The notes below the pieces were generated by a model. It ran no database searches. It was not told the origin of the DNA and saw nothing but the letters and a program-made list of their open reading frames with translations. This document shows positions 1 through 9,093 of a stretch of DNA of 64,000 nucleotides, piece after piece; within the stretch, counting starts at the first letter, position 1, and every line of letters starts with the position of its first letter. Source of the DNA: Actinoplanes sp. DH11 (GTDB taxonomy: Bacteria > Actinomycetota > Actinomycetes > Mycobacteriales > Micromonosporaceae); NCBI RefSeq assembly GCF_020873875.1, contig NZ_JAHWGU010000014.1, forward strand, positions 62,001-126,000. The letters are read 5' to 3'. The position numbers and the translations under genes are program-made.

Positions 1-1
1 C

Positions 2-931
2 CGGGCGTTGCGGGCCGACGTCCGTGCCGGACTCACCGCCGCGCCCGGCGCCAGATGGCTGCCGCCGAAATGGTTCTACGACGCGCGCGGCAGCGAACTC
101 TTCGAAGAGATCACCCGGCTGCCGGAGTACTACCCGACCCGCACCGAACGGGCCGTCCTGACCACGGCCGCACCCGAGATCGCCCGGACCACCGACGCGA
201 AAACCCTCGTCGAACTCGGCTCCGGCTCCTCCGAGAAGACCCGCCTGCTGCTCGACGCGATGCTGAGCCGGGGCACGCTCGGCGCGTTCGTCCCGCTCGA
301 CGTCTCCGAATCCGCACTCACCGCCGCCGTCGGCGCGCTGACCGAGGCGTACCCGGGGCTCACCGTCACCGGCGTGATCGGCGACTTCGCCCGGCACCTC
401 GGGCACCTGCCGGACGGCGACAACCGGGTCGTCGCGTTCCTCGGCGGGACCATCGGCAACCTCGTACCCGCCGAACGTGCCGCGTTCCTCACCGCGCTGC
501 GCCAGACCCTGCACCCCGGCGAATGGCTGCTGCTCGGCGCCGACCTGGTCAAGGACCCGGGCATCCTCGTGCCGGCCTACGACGACGCCGCCGGGGTGAC
601 CGCCGAGTTCAACCGCAACGTCCTGCACGTGGTGAACCGGGAACTCGGCGCCGACTTCGACCCGCTCGCGTTCACCCACGTCGCCACCTGGAACCCCGGG
701 CGGGAGTGGATCGAGATGCGGCTGCGGGCGTCCGGCGAGCAGCGGGTCCGGATCACCGCCCTGGACCTGACCGTCACGTTCGCGGCGGGCGAGGAACTGC
801 GTACCGAGGTGTCGGCGAAATTCCGCCGCGACGGCTTGAGCGCGGAGCTCTCGGCCGCCGGGTTCGCCCTGAGTCACTGGTGGACCGACCCGCGGCAGTG
901 GTTCGGGGTGGCGCTGGCCCAGGCCCGCTGA
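2..931 (+). CDS. egtD: L-histidine N-alpha-methyltransferase EgtD (5' end cut by window)
   Basis: Trimethylates histidine to hercynine with SAM, an early step of ergothioneine synthesis in the cytoplasm. The reading frame is open to the left edge (R-A-L-R-A-D-V), so the first few residues lie outside the window; a TTG at position 8 is probably internal. Visible family features are the N-terminal WLPPKWFYDARGSELFEEIT block, the SAM-binding VELGSGSSEKTRLLL motif and FLGGTIGNL. About 310 of the usual roughly 320 residues are present. The preceding genes of an egt cluster would lie upstream. The assignment is firm from the motif series. Confidence 0.93.
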   Translation, partial: RALRADVRAGLTAAPGARWLPPKWFYDARGSELFEEITRLPEYYPTRTERAVLTTAAPEIARTTDAKTLVELGSGSSEKTRLLLDAMLSRGTLGAFVPLDVSESALTAAVGALTEAYPGLTVTGVIGDFARHLGHLPDGDNRVVAFLGGTIGNLVPAERAAFLTALRQTLHPGEWLLLGADLVKDPGILVPAYDDAAGVTAEFNRNVLHVVNRELGADFDPLAFTHVATWNPGREWIEMRLRASGEQRVRITALDLTVTFAAGEELRTEVSAKFRRDGLSAELSAAGFALSHWWTDPRQWFGVALAQAR

Positions 932-1027
932 CGGCCCTCCCCGGTGCACACCCACCCCCTCGCCGCGGCCGGCGTGACGGGCTTTGCCCGTGGTGCCACA
1001 CTTGGCTACCAGCGAGGGGGTGCACCG

Positions 1028-2053
1028 ATGGAGTTCGATCCACTCAGCAGCGCCGAGGACCTGCTCCGCTCCGGCCGCGACGAACTCCGGCGGGCCCTGC
1101 GGAGGCGGCCCCTGCCGGTGGCGGTCCTCGCCGGCGTGACGGGCCTGCCGCCCGCACGGCTCGGCGGCTGGGAGACCTTCAACGGAGCCGCCACGTCCGT
1201 CCGCGTCGACCACGGCAACCTCAGCGCGGCCGGTCCCTGGGTGAGTGTGGAGACCGCCCGCTGGTCCGGCACGCAGATCTCCGCCGGCCCGCTGCGGGAA
1301 CTGCTCGAACACCACATGCGACAGAACGGCGACCGGTTCTCCGCGGTCGAGTGGATCGGCGACGACCGCGGCATCACCGTCGACGGGCGCACCGTCTCCG
1401 GGCGCCGGCTGCGCGCCGGCGCCCGTTGGTGGGCGGTGCGCTGCTCGCTGCGCGACGTGGAGATCAGCGTGGTGGCGCACGACTGGGACTCCGCACTGAC
1501 CGTGCGCACCCTCAACCTGATGGAGATCGACGAACTGGTCTCGGTGGTCCCGGTCCCGCCCGCCTTCGTGCCACCACCCCAGCCGGACGACACCACACCA
1601 CCCGGCGAACCGCACCGCGTCCTCGTCGACGAGGTCCTCAGCTCCGAGCGGCAGCGCATCGAATGGCTCACCGACGGCGGCCCACCACCCCGGCTCCCGG
1701 CGAACTGGGCGGCCCTCTGGCGTTCCGCCGTCCGCCGCCAGGCCGACCTGGCCGCGCAGCCGGAACCCGACGCCGAACGCGCCGTCCAACTCATGCTGAG
1801 CCAGCTCACCACCCTGCACGCCGAAGCCGAATGGTTCCGCACCGACCAGTCCCTGCGCGACCGGGCAGTCGCCGAAACCCTGCTCTTCACCACCGGCCTC
1901 GGCCCGGACGTCCCGAGCCGTCCCGCCCAGCTCGCCTGGCTGCGCCGGCAGGGCCTGCGCCCCACCGACTACACCCGGGCGGGCCCACTCACCTCGGCCC
2001 AGACGATCTGGCTCGACGAGTGGCGCACCTGGACCCACCGTCTCGCCCCATAG
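1028..2053 (+). CDS. Conserved-type hypothetical protein, 341 aa
   Basis: I do not recognise this protein. ATG 1028 is preferred over the upstream ATG at 944 because a GAGGGGG ribosome-binding site ends about 9 nt before it and the extra upstream residues look non-coding. The product is acidic and soluble with no signal peptide or membrane segment. A proline-rich linker (around residues 175-195) separates an N-terminal half rich in beta-type sequence from a helical, acidic C-terminal half rich in W, R and E. It ends 26 bp from the convergent SWIM gene and has no obvious operon partner. Function unknown. Confidence 0.7.
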   Translation: MEFDPLSSAEDLLRSGRDELRRALRRRPLPVAVLAGVTGLPPARLGGWETFNGAATSVRVDHGNLSAAGPWVSVETARWSGTQISAGPLRELLEHHMRQNGDRFSAVEWIGDDRGITVDGRTVSGRRLRAGARWWAVRCSLRDVEISVVAHDWDSALTVRTLNLMEIDELVSVVPVPPAFVPPPQPDDTTPPGEPHRVLVDEVLSSERQRIEWLTDGGPPPRLPANWAALWRSAVRRQADLAAQPEPDAERAVQLMLSQLTTLHAEAEWFRTDQSLRDRAVAETLLFTTGLGPDVPSRPAQLAWLRRQGLRPTDYTRAGPLTSAQTIWLDEWRTWTHRLAP

Positions 2054-2079
2054 TCGGATATCTCGCCTTCATTTATCTG

Positions 2080-4167
2080 TCACAGCAGTTCGGCCGCCGT
2101 TCCGGCTCGGAGCCTGGCGTCGATCCAGGCCCGCACGGCCGCCTCACCCGGATCCGGGCCCAGGACCGCGGCCAAGCCGTCGAACGCCGCCGCCACCCGG
2201 TGCAGACCGACCGCCGCCAGCCCGTTCCGCGCCTCCGCCAACCGGTCGGACCAGGCGCCGGGCAGATGGGCGAGACCGGTGTGCGCGGCCTCGGCCAGCA
2301 CCGCCTGCGCCCGCGTCACGGCCACCGTGAGCGGGTCGGCGCCCGGGCCCGCGACGGGCGGGATCCGGGACGCCTCCGGATCGGGATCGGCCAGGTCCGG
2401 CACGACGGGTGGTCCGTCGGCGGCGATGGCGTACGGGTCGACGACCAGCTCGCCCCCACCCCGGTGCACGCTGCCCGCCACGAACCTCGGCGTGCCGTGC
2501 CGCCCGGTCAGCGCCGCCGCCACCGCGTCGATCCGGCCTGGCGCGACACCGGCGTGAGTGGCCTGGACGGTCGCCCGGCGTCCGGCGCCGTCCCTGATCT
2601 CCACGGTGAGCCGCTGCTCGCCGTGCGCGTACCGCACGTCACCGACCTCGGCGATCGCGAGCACCCGCACCAGTTCTGCCCGCACCCGCGCACGCACCGG
2701 CCGCGGCGGCAGTTCGTCGATCTCGGCGCCGAGCCGGGAGTAGTCCGTGACGAACAGTCCCGGCGGCAGCCGATCCCACGCGCCCGTGCCGGCGGTGACC
2801 GTGGAACGCGCGACCCGGCTCGTCGCCAGCCGCACCGCCCGGCTGGCACTGCGCACCGCGGACTCGGTGACCACCACGCCCGCCGCCAGGGCGCCGACGG
2901 TCGACCCACCGACCCGCCGCCGGGCCAGCACCGGCCCGTCGTCGTCGGCCGTCCACTCCCGGTGCGACACGAGCACGACCCCGGTGGCCGCCTGCGCGTG
3001 GAAGATCTCCACCCGCCGCCGGTCGTCGCCGACGGCGTGCACGCGAGCGCCGAGACCGTCCAGCCGTACCCGGCGCAGCGGTGTCTCGGCGGACTCCTCC
3101 GTACCGAGGACCCGCGCCCGCAGACCGGCGCCACCGCCGGCGAGGACCGCGCGGTGCCGCGCGAAGAGTTCCGCGAGTAGGTCGGCGAGCGCCTCCGGCG
3201 AGTAGCGGGCACTCCGTTCCCGGTACGCAGCGAGCTGGTCGGCCAGTTCCGCCGTGGCGTCCAGCGGCCAGCGCAGCCCGGCCCGGTCCAGCCGGCTGAG
3301 ATGACCGGCGACCGACGCGGCCAGGCCCTCGCCCGCGTGCACCGCCCCGTGACGCAGCACCTCGGCGGCGAACTCCAGCACCGCTTCCAGCCCGCTGCCG
3401 TCGCTGCCGGCCCCCGGTTCGGCGCCACCCACCCCGACGACGCAGTCCGCCTCGCCGGGGTGTTCGGCGTCGGCCGCCCGGAACGCCCACACGGCCAGCG
3501 CGATCACGTCGTCGCGGGCGCCGGTCCGCGCGTCGGTGTGCACGTACCCCAGGTCGTGCGGCACCAGGAACCGCACCGTCGCCGACGGCAGCTCCACCAC
3601 CGGGACCGTCCCCCGCCGCACCCGCGCGGTGTACCCGCCCCGCCACACCCGCCGGGCCGCCGCAACAAGCCGGTTCCCGATCCGCGCCGCGACGTCCGAG
3701 TCCGGGAACTCTCCCGGCGACCACCACCCCGGCCCCGCATCGAGGGCCGGGCCGGCTTCGCCCGGCCTCGGCCGATCCGCAGCCCCAGCTCCAGAACCAG
3801 ATCCCGATCCGTCCGCAACGACCGCGCCCGGATCGATCGGCGACGCGGGCGCTGCCGGCTGCCGGGACGTCGGCGCGACCGCCTGATACGCCAGTACCAG
3901 GCCGATCACGTGGCGGCACACGGTGATCGCGCCGCAGGAGCACGTCCCGAGGTCGAGGCCGCCCACCGGCAGCTCGGTGCGCACACCGTCGACGAACTCG
4001 GCGACCACCGCCGTGCCCGCACCGGCGAGCAACCGGGGTGGGTCCCGTTCGACCTCGCGCGCCGCCCGCTTCACCAGCCCCCGGTTGGCGAGCGCCGCCA
4101 GCGCGTCCGCGTCGAGCGCCCGCAGATCGGCCCGCTCCGGCAGCGACGGCCGCGTCTCCGCGCTCAC
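2080..4167 (-). CDS. SWIM zinc-finger domain protein (last gene of MoxR cassette)
   Basis: The 695-residue protein carries a SWIM-type zinc finger near its N terminus: C76-x-C78 followed by C84-R-H86, inside a CSCGAITVCRH stretch. SWIM fingers bind nucleic acid or protein partners; the rest of the protein is not recognisable to me. The start is the GTG at 4167, which overlaps the stop of the VWA gene (GTGA); a longer frame upstream would run through the VWA coding region and reads as shadow sequence. Position and overlap imply co-translation with the VWA, DUF5682 and MoxR genes, so it is probably an accessory or target-recognition subunit of the same machine. That role is inference. Confidence 0.82.
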   Translation of the reverse strand: MSAETRPSLPERADLRALDADALAALANRGLVKRAAREVERDPPRLLAGAGTAVVAEFVDGVRTELPVGGLDLGTCSCGAITVCRHVIGLVLAYQAVAPTSRQPAAPASPIDPGAVVADGSGSGSGAGAADRPRPGEAGPALDAGPGWWSPGEFPDSDVAARIGNRLVAAARRVWRGGYTARVRRGTVPVVELPSATVRFLVPHDLGYVHTDARTGARDDVIALAVWAFRAADAEHPGEADCVVGVGGAEPGAGSDGSGLEAVLEFAAEVLRHGAVHAGEGLAASVAGHLSRLDRAGLRWPLDATAELADQLAAYRERSARYSPEALADLLAELFARHRAVLAGGGAGLRARVLGTEESAETPLRRVRLDGLGARVHAVGDDRRRVEIFHAQAATGVVLVSHREWTADDDGPVLARRRVGGSTVGALAAGVVVTESAVRSASRAVRLATSRVARSTVTAGTGAWDRLPPGLFVTDYSRLGAEIDELPPRPVRARVRAELVRVLAIAEVGDVRYAHGEQRLTVEIRDGAGRRATVQATHAGVAPGRIDAVAAALTGRHGTPRFVAGSVHRGGGELVVDPYAIAADGPPVVPDLADPDPEASRIPPVAGPGADPLTVAVTRAQAVLAEAAHTGLAHLPGAWSDRLAEARNGLAAVGLHRVAAAFDGLAAVLGPDPGEAAVRAWIDARLRAGTAAELL

Positions 4168-5282
4168 CGGCCCACCTTCTCCGCGACGAACTCGGCCAGC
4201 TGTCCCGGGGTCATCGCACCCATCCAGGCGCCCGCGTCGGCGAGCCGTTGTGCGCAGGCCCGGTCGTACGCCGGGTCGGCCTGCTCGTCCAGCGCCGCCA
4301 GCCCGAGGACGGTGGTGCCCTGGTCGACGAGTTCGCGGACGGCGCGCACCAGGGCCGCCTCGGAACCTCCCTCGAAGAAGTCGCTGATCACCGCGACGAT
4401 GGTGCGGCGGGGGCGTTCGACGAGCTGGGTGGCGTACCGCACCGCACGCGCGATGTCGGTGCCCCCGCCGAGTTGTGTCTTCATCAGCAACTCGACCGGG
4501 TCGGCCACGTCCGAGGTCAGGTCGACCACCTCGGTGTCGAAGGCGATCAGGTGCGTCCGCACCCCGGGCAGCCCCCACAGGCAGGCGGCGGTGACCGCGG
4601 AGTGGATGACCGAGGGGAGCATCGAACCGGACTGGTCGACGACCAGGATCACCTGCCAGGGAGCGAGGTGCCGGCGGTTGCGGGCCAGGAAGTACGGCGT
4701 CTCGACGGACAGCCGCCGCTTCTCCGGGTCCCAGTGCCCGAGGTTGGCCCGGATCGTCCGCCTGGCGTCGAAGTCGCGGGCCTGCTTGAACCGGCTGGCC
4801 TGCCGCGCCCGCGCGCCGGAGAAGCTGCGCCGCACCTCGGTCGCCAGTTTCGCGGTGAGGTCGCGCACCACCGACTCGACGATGCGGCGGGCCAGCCGCA
4901 GGACTTCGGGGTTCATCAGGTGCTTGGTGCGCAGCACGGCCCGGAGCAGCGCCGGGTTGGGCTCGACCCGTTCCAGCACGGCCGGGTCGGTGACGATGTC
5001 GTGGATCTCGTAGCGCTCGACGGCGTCCCGCTGCAGTCGCTCGACCGTCTCCTTCGGGAAGAGCCGGACGATGTCGTCGAGCCAGTCCACCGTGGTGATC
5101 CGGGACGGACCGGCGCCGCCCTGCCGCCGCCGGATGTCGCGCCGGTCCAGTTCGCCGTCGCGGCCGTAGAGCCAGTCCAACGCCGCGTCCTGCCCGGCCG
5201 CCGCGCCACCGGGCGAGCCGAGGCTGCCGTCCGCCGGCTCACCGAGGATCAGCCGCCACCGTTCCATCCCGGCGTCAGTCAC
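4164..5282 (-). CDS. VWA-domain protein, MoxR partner
   Basis: The 372-residue protein has an N-terminal helical region and a C-terminal von Willebrand A domain. The MIDAS metal site is intact: D216-x-S218-x-S220 in VVDQSGSM, with the T-loop GGGTDIARA downstream. VWA proteins encoded beside MoxR ATPases usually act as adaptors that link the ATPase ring to a metal-dependent client. The GTG start at 5282 overlaps the end of the DUF5682 gene by 8 bp; an in-frame ATG at 5267 is an alternative. The stop overlaps the SWIM gene start. The pairing follows families such as RavA/ViaA and CbbQ/CbbO; the client here is unknown. Confidence 0.85.
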   Translation of the reverse strand: MTDAGMERWRLILGEPADGSLGSPGGAAAGQDAALDWLYGRDGELDRRDIRRRQGGAGPSRITTVDWLDDIVRLFPKETVERLQRDAVERYEIHDIVTDPAVLERVEPNPALLRAVLRTKHLMNPEVLRLARRIVESVVRDLTAKLATEVRRSFSGARARQASRFKQARDFDARRTIRANLGHWDPEKRRLSVETPYFLARNRRHLAPWQVILVVDQSGSMLPSVIHSAVTAACLWGLPGVRTHLIAFDTEVVDLTSDVADPVELLMKTQLGGGTDIARAVRYATQLVERPRRTIVAVISDFFEGGSEAALVRAVRELVDQGTTVLGLAALDEQADPAYDRACAQRLADAGAWMGAMTPGQLAEFVAEKVGR

Positions 5283-7641
5283 CGCACACCCCGGGGATCA
5301 GACCGGCCCGGGTCAGGCGCTGCTCGACGGCCTCGTCCAGCGCGAGACCCGCCGCGACCAGCCCGGGCGGCACGGTGGTCCGCAGCAGGTCGCGCGCGGA
5401 GCCGCGGAGCCCGCGCAGCTCCAGCAGCCGGTCGGCGATGGTTTCCCGCTCGCGGGGCGGGAAGAATTCGAACGCCTGCCGCAGCGCCGGCAACGCCACC
5501 AGGAAGTCCTCGGCCCCGAGGCCGCGCACCAACTCGTCGAGCACCGCGAGGATGCCCCCGGGTTCGAGGACCGACTCCCGGGCCACCGCGAACAGGCCGG
5601 CCAGCCAGTCGCCGGCGGTGCCGCCCAGGAACGCCCCGCGCACCGCCGGCGCCGGGTCGGCGTCGTCCCCGGTCAGGTCGCGGGCCAGGCCGAAGAAGGC
5701 GCCGCGCAGGTCAGGAGGTGCGGCACGGTCGGCGGCGATGCGTTCGGCGACGGCCACCGCGGGCGTACGCTCGACGCCCACCACACCCGCATGCCGGACC
5801 GCGTCGCGCACCGCCACGACGGCCCGGATCCGGTGCGGGTCGGCCGGCAGGGCAGCGCCGTGCCAGCCCTCGGCGAGCCAGAGGATCCGCCGGGTCGCGC
5901 CCACGACGACCGCCGCCAGCAGGTCGCTGCCGGCCGTGCCGAGGAGCCGGTCGTGCCGCCACAACGCCAGGGTCACGGCGAGGACCCGGCCCAGTTCGGC
6001 CAGGTCGGTGCCGGCGGCGACCCCGCGTTCGAGCCGGGCCGGCAGGTCACCGGCGAGTTCGGTGACCCCGCAGAGCGCCGCGTCGAAGAGCGCGTCGGCG
6101 AGCTGCCCGAGCCGGTTGCCGGCCTCGTCGACCCGTTCGCCGATGCGGGCGGTGGCGGCGGACCCGAGCGTCGGACCGTAGCCGCCGGCCTCGATCAGCG
6201 CGACCAGGCGGTTCGCGTCGGTGCGGACCGTCCACGTCTCGGTGAGCACCGGGTCGGCGCCGGTGGCGGGGCCGGCGGTTCGCACGTGACCCGGGACGTC
6301 GAGCACCCGCAGCCGGTGCAGCGCCCGGCTGCGCTCGCGGTCCGCCGGCTCGAGCAGATCGAGCCGGTGCTCGCCGTCGCGGTCCAGCCCGAGGCGTTCC
6401 AGTTCCGCGGTCGCGGCGTGCACCAGCGGCGGCAGGGGCGTGCCGGGGTGCAGCCGGCCGACCCGGTCGCCGCTGAGCGCCGCGGTCATCTCGACCACGG
6501 CCGGGTGCTGGCCGGCCGTGATGGTGCCCCGCACCGACCAGGGCAGCGGCACGTCGAGCGCCTCGTTGATCAGTGCCGCGGCCAGCCCGTCGAGGACGTC
6601 GACCCGGGCCGGGTGCCGGTGCCCGCGCAGCAGCGCGAGGGCCTCGGCGCTGGTGCGGGCGGCGATCAGGTCGGCGGTGGAGACCGGCTGCCCGCGCCCG
6701 CGCAGCCGCCCGGCGACCGCGGTGACCAGGTAGCGGGCGGCCTCGGCCGGGCCGTCGGCCCAGAGGCGCTGGTAGTACTCCGGGGAGGGCATCCCGGACT
6801 GGTATCCGGCGAACGCGTCGAGCCGGCGGAACGAGTAGGGCACGAGGTAGCTGCCGCCACTGGCACCCGCCGGCGGCGCCGGCACCGCGGGCCAGCCCAC
6901 CGCACCCGAGGCGTCGGAAGCGGCAGGCGCGGAGGGAGGCGCGACCGGGCCGGAAGCGGCAGGCGCGGCCAGGCCGGGGGTGGCAGAGCCGGCGGGAGCC
7001 GGGTCGGCGGCGAGGCGGAGCAGGGCCGGGCGGTGGAAGCCGCCGACCACGGCCACCACCGGGCGGTCGCCTGCGGCGCGCACGGCGGCGCGGAGCCAGC
7101 CGGCCATGTAGGCCTCGCGCGCGGTGTCCGAGGGGCCGGCTGCCGCTTCGCCGCGGATCAGGTCGAAGTAGGCCGTGAGCCGCTCGGTGAGCCCCTCCCC
7201 CGGCTCCATCTCGACCAGGTGGTCCCAGAGCGCGTCCGTGTTGTCCACCCCGAACGCCGTGCGGAGCCGCTCGACCGCCTCCGCATAGCGCTGCTCGGCG
7301 TCGGCGTAACGGTTGCTGCGGTCGGCGAACGCCTCGTGCCAGGCCGGCAGGTCGATGAAGCGCAGCTCGGCCCCGGCCGCGTGGCCGGCGGTCAGCGCCA
7401 CCCACTCCGGTGAGTAGGCGCAGAAGGGCGCCCACGACCCGTGCCGCCGGTGGTCGTCGGCGTAGCTGGTGAAGATCGCCACCGGCAGCTCGTGCCCGAG
7501 CAGCAGCTCACCGATCCGGTGGTTCATGTCGGCCGGCCCCTCGATCAGCACGAACGCCGGTCGCAGCGCCGCGATCGTCTCGCCGACCAGGCGGGCACAG
7601 GCCGGGCTGTGGTGCCGGACCCCGAGGACGGTGAGGCTCAT
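5275..7641 (-). CDS. DUF5682-type protein of MoxR-VWA cassette
   Basis: The 788-residue protein starts at ATG 7641 in an ATGA overlap with the MoxR gene; 20 upstream in-frame residues are alanine/arginine-rich shadow. Its N terminus has GVRHHSP, then LIEGPADM, DLPAWHEAF and VVGGFHRPAL. This order of a Gly-x-x-His start, an Ile/Leu-Glu-Gly-Pro strand and a late Gly-x-x-His recalls the EreA/ChaN/TraB-like hydrolase superfamily; I offer that as inference. Around residues 230-285 is an alanine/proline-rich low-complexity insert, and its DNA holds a perfect 18-bp direct repeat (6915-6932 and 6951-6968). The C-terminal half is helical. The DUF5682 name rests on recall of this operon type and should be confirmed. 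Confidence 0.75.
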   Translation of the reverse strand: MSLTVLGVRHHSPACARLVGETIAALRPAFVLIEGPADMNHRIGELLLGHELPVAIFTSYADDHRRHGSWAPFCAYSPEWVALTAGHAAGAELRFIDLPAWHEAFADRSNRYADAEQRYAEAVERLRTAFGVDNTDALWDHLVEMEPGEGLTERLTAYFDLIRGEAAAGPSDTAREAYMAGWLRAAVRAAGDRPVVAVVGGFHRPALLRLAADPAPAGSATPGLAAPAASGPVAPPSAPAASDASGAVGWPAVPAPPAGASGGSYLVPYSFRRLDAFAGYQSGMPSPEYYQRLWADGPAEAARYLVTAVAGRLRGRGQPVSTADLIAARTSAEALALLRGHRHPARVDVLDGLAAALINEALDVPLPWSVRGTITAGQHPAVVEMTAALSGDRVGRLHPGTPLPPLVHAATAELERLGLDRDGEHRLDLLEPADRERSRALHRLRVLDVPGHVRTAGPATGADPVLTETWTVRTDANRLVALIEAGGYGPTLGSAATARIGERVDEAGNRLGQLADALFDAALCGVTELAGDLPARLERGVAAGTDLAELGRVLAVTLALWRHDRLLGTAGSDLLAAVVVGATRRILWLAEGWHGAALPADPHRIRAVVAVRDAVRHAGVVGVERTPAVAVAERIAADRAAPPDLRGAFFGLARDLTGDDADPAPAVRGAFLGGTAGDWLAGLFAVARESVLEPGGILAVLDELVRGLGAEDFLVALPALRQAFEFFPPRERETIADRLLELRGLRGSARDLLRTTVPPGLVAAGLALDEAVEQRLTRAGLIPGVCGD

Positions 7642-8762
7642 CCGCCCGGCAGTTCCCGCCGCGCGTCCCGCAGGGCCCGCCACTGCTCGCCGCCCCGCCA
7701 CGCGGTGTGCTGTTCGAGGTAGCGCCGCAGCTTGGCGAGGTCTTCGGGGCTGTCCTTCGCGGCCGTGCCGGCGAGGCAGGAGACCAGGTCGGCGGCGTCA
7801 CCGGCGGTGCCCCGCAGGAACCAGCCGCGCAGCCCGACGGCGTGCGCCACCGACACCGCCTCGGCCGTGCTCATCACCGAGCTGAGCCGTTCCATCTCGT
7901 CGCCGCGGGACGTCCGGCCGGTCCGCAGCTCCCGGAACGTGGTGACCAGCACCTCGAGCACGTCACGCCGCGGTGGCGCGGTCACCCCGGACCGGCGCAG
8001 CAGCTCGGTGGCCTCGGACTCCACCAGGGCGAGCTCGGTGTCGAGGTCGGCGATCGGGAAGACCGTCTCGAAGTTGAACCGCCGTTTCAGCGCCGAGCTC
8101 ATGTCGTTGACGCCGCGGTCCCGGGTGTTGGCCGTGGCGATGATGTTGAAGCCGTCGCGGGCGAACACCATGCCGGCGTCGCCGGGCAGCTCGGGCACCG
8201 CCATCACCCGGTCGGAGAGCGGTGAGAGCAGGCAGTCCTGCACTTCGAGGGGACACCGGGTGATCTCCTCGAACCGCACCGTCCGCCCCTGTGCCATGCC
8301 GCGCAGCAGCGGCGCCGGCACCAGTGACCGCTCGGTCGGGCCCTCGGCGACCAGCAGGGCGTAGTTCCACGAGTATTTGATCTGATCCTCGGTGGTGGCC
8401 GCGCCGCCCTGGACGGTCAGCGTGGAGTCGCCGCTCACGGCGGCCGCGAGCAGCTCGGAGAGCAGCGATTTGGCGGTGCCGGGCTCGCCCACCAGCAGCA
8501 GGCCGCGACTGGTCGCGAGGCTGACCAGGGCGCGGTCGATGAGCGAGGGGTCACCGACGAACTTGCGGCTGATGCCGAGGGCCCCGTCGCCGACGATGAA
8601 CGCCCGCGCCGCCCGCAGGCTCAGCGCCCAGCCCGGTGGTCTCGGCGCGTCGTCGGCGCCGCGCAGCCGGGCCAGCTCGTCGGCGTGGCGCACCTCGGCC
8701 GGTGGTCGCTGGGCCCGGCCGGCGGACGGGTCGGAGACCCCGGAGAAGACGGCCCGGCTCAT
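7638..8762 (-). CDS. MoxR-family AAA+ ATPase
   Basis: The 374-residue AAA+ protein shows Walker A GEPGTAKS (from G92), Walker B VRFEEI (about 162-167) and sensor-1 IIATAN (about 207-212). MoxR ATPases act as chaperone-like remodelers with VWA partners. The start is ATG 8762, preceded by GAGGTG at 6 nt spacing; that same ATG overlaps the stop of a 21-codon ORF. The gene leads the MoxR-DUF5682-VWA-SWIM cassette, in which every junction overlaps, so the four products are likely made in fixed ratio and form one assembly. Confidence 0.92.
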   Translation of the reverse strand: MSRAVFSGVSDPSAGRAQRPPAEVRHADELARLRGADDAPRPPGWALSLRAARAFIVGDGALGISRKFVGDPSLIDRALVSLATSRGLLLVGEPGTAKSLLSELLAAAVSGDSTLTVQGGAATTEDQIKYSWNYALLVAEGPTERSLVPAPLLRGMAQGRTVRFEEITRCPLEVQDCLLSPLSDRVMAVPELPGDAGMVFARDGFNIIATANTRDRGVNDMSSALKRRFNFETVFPIADLDTELALVESEATELLRRSGVTAPPRRDVLEVLVTTFRELRTGRTSRGDEMERLSSVMSTAEAVSVAHAVGLRGWFLRGTAGDAADLVSCLAGTAAKDSPEDLAKLRRYLEQHTAWRGGEQWRALRDARRELPGG

Positions 8763-8824
8763 GACAACACCTCGGTCGGCAGCACGGATCGGCACCACGC
8801 GGCGGGGACGGCGAACGAGAGCAT
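8759..8824 (-). CDS. Candidate 21-residue leader peptide upstream of moxR
   Basis: This small ORF begins with ATG at 8824 and ends with TGA at 8759-8761, overlapping the moxR ATG as ATGA. A TAGGGT hexamer lies exactly 7 nt before its ATG, the spacing expected for a leaderless mRNA. The peptide starts MLSFAVPAAW and is mildly hydrophobic. The moxR ribosome-binding site lies inside its last codons. It may be a translation-coupling leader or a functional small protein. Evidence is positional only, with no homology claim. Confidence 0.45.
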   Translation of the reverse strand: MLSFAVPAAWCRSVLPTEVLS

Positions 8825-8831
8825 GGCCGGA

Positions 8832-8837
8832 ACCCTA
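8832..8837 (-). promoter_or_regulatory. Candidate -10 (TAGGGT) of the MoxR cassette
   Basis: TAGGGT fits the actinobacterial -10 pattern TANNNT and stands 7 nt upstream of the ATG at 8824. This predicts a leaderless transcript that begins with the small ORF and continues into moxR. No convincing -35 is seen. Confidence 0.4.
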
Positions 8838-9093
8838 GCGAGCACCACCGACAGAAATTCCGCCCGCCGCGAGTGACATCGACGACGGTGACGGCAATAG
8901 GTGCTTGCCCGGCTCGCGGGCTTCTGGCAGGCTCACCGGGCGAGCGCGGATCCGACCGCGCGCCCCGAGTGCCCGAAAGAGTGAAGCCTGTGATCGCCGC
9001 CCGGCCGACCGGCCGCCGCTGACGGTTCCGTCCGTTTGCGGTGGTCCCCCGCAGACGTCTTCACTCCTTCCTCTTTCGCAAAGGCACTCAACC
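8838..9093. other. Divergent intergenic region, moxR cassette / GNAT gene
   Basis: This stretch separates the minus-strand MoxR cassette from the plus-strand acetyltransferase gene. It holds the moxR-side promoter at its left end and an AAAGGCA ribosome-binding site for the GNAT gene at its right end. A CGGCCGACCGGCCG self-complementary stretch lies around 9001. I see no gene or RNA family. Confidence 0.5.

Noticed and set aside
55-3180. Open frame of more than 1000 codons on the plus strand across egtD and the SWIM gene
   Set aside because: It is out of frame with egtD and antisense to the SWIM gene, and its translation is arginine/proline/histidine-rich as expected from shadow frames in GC-rich DNA.
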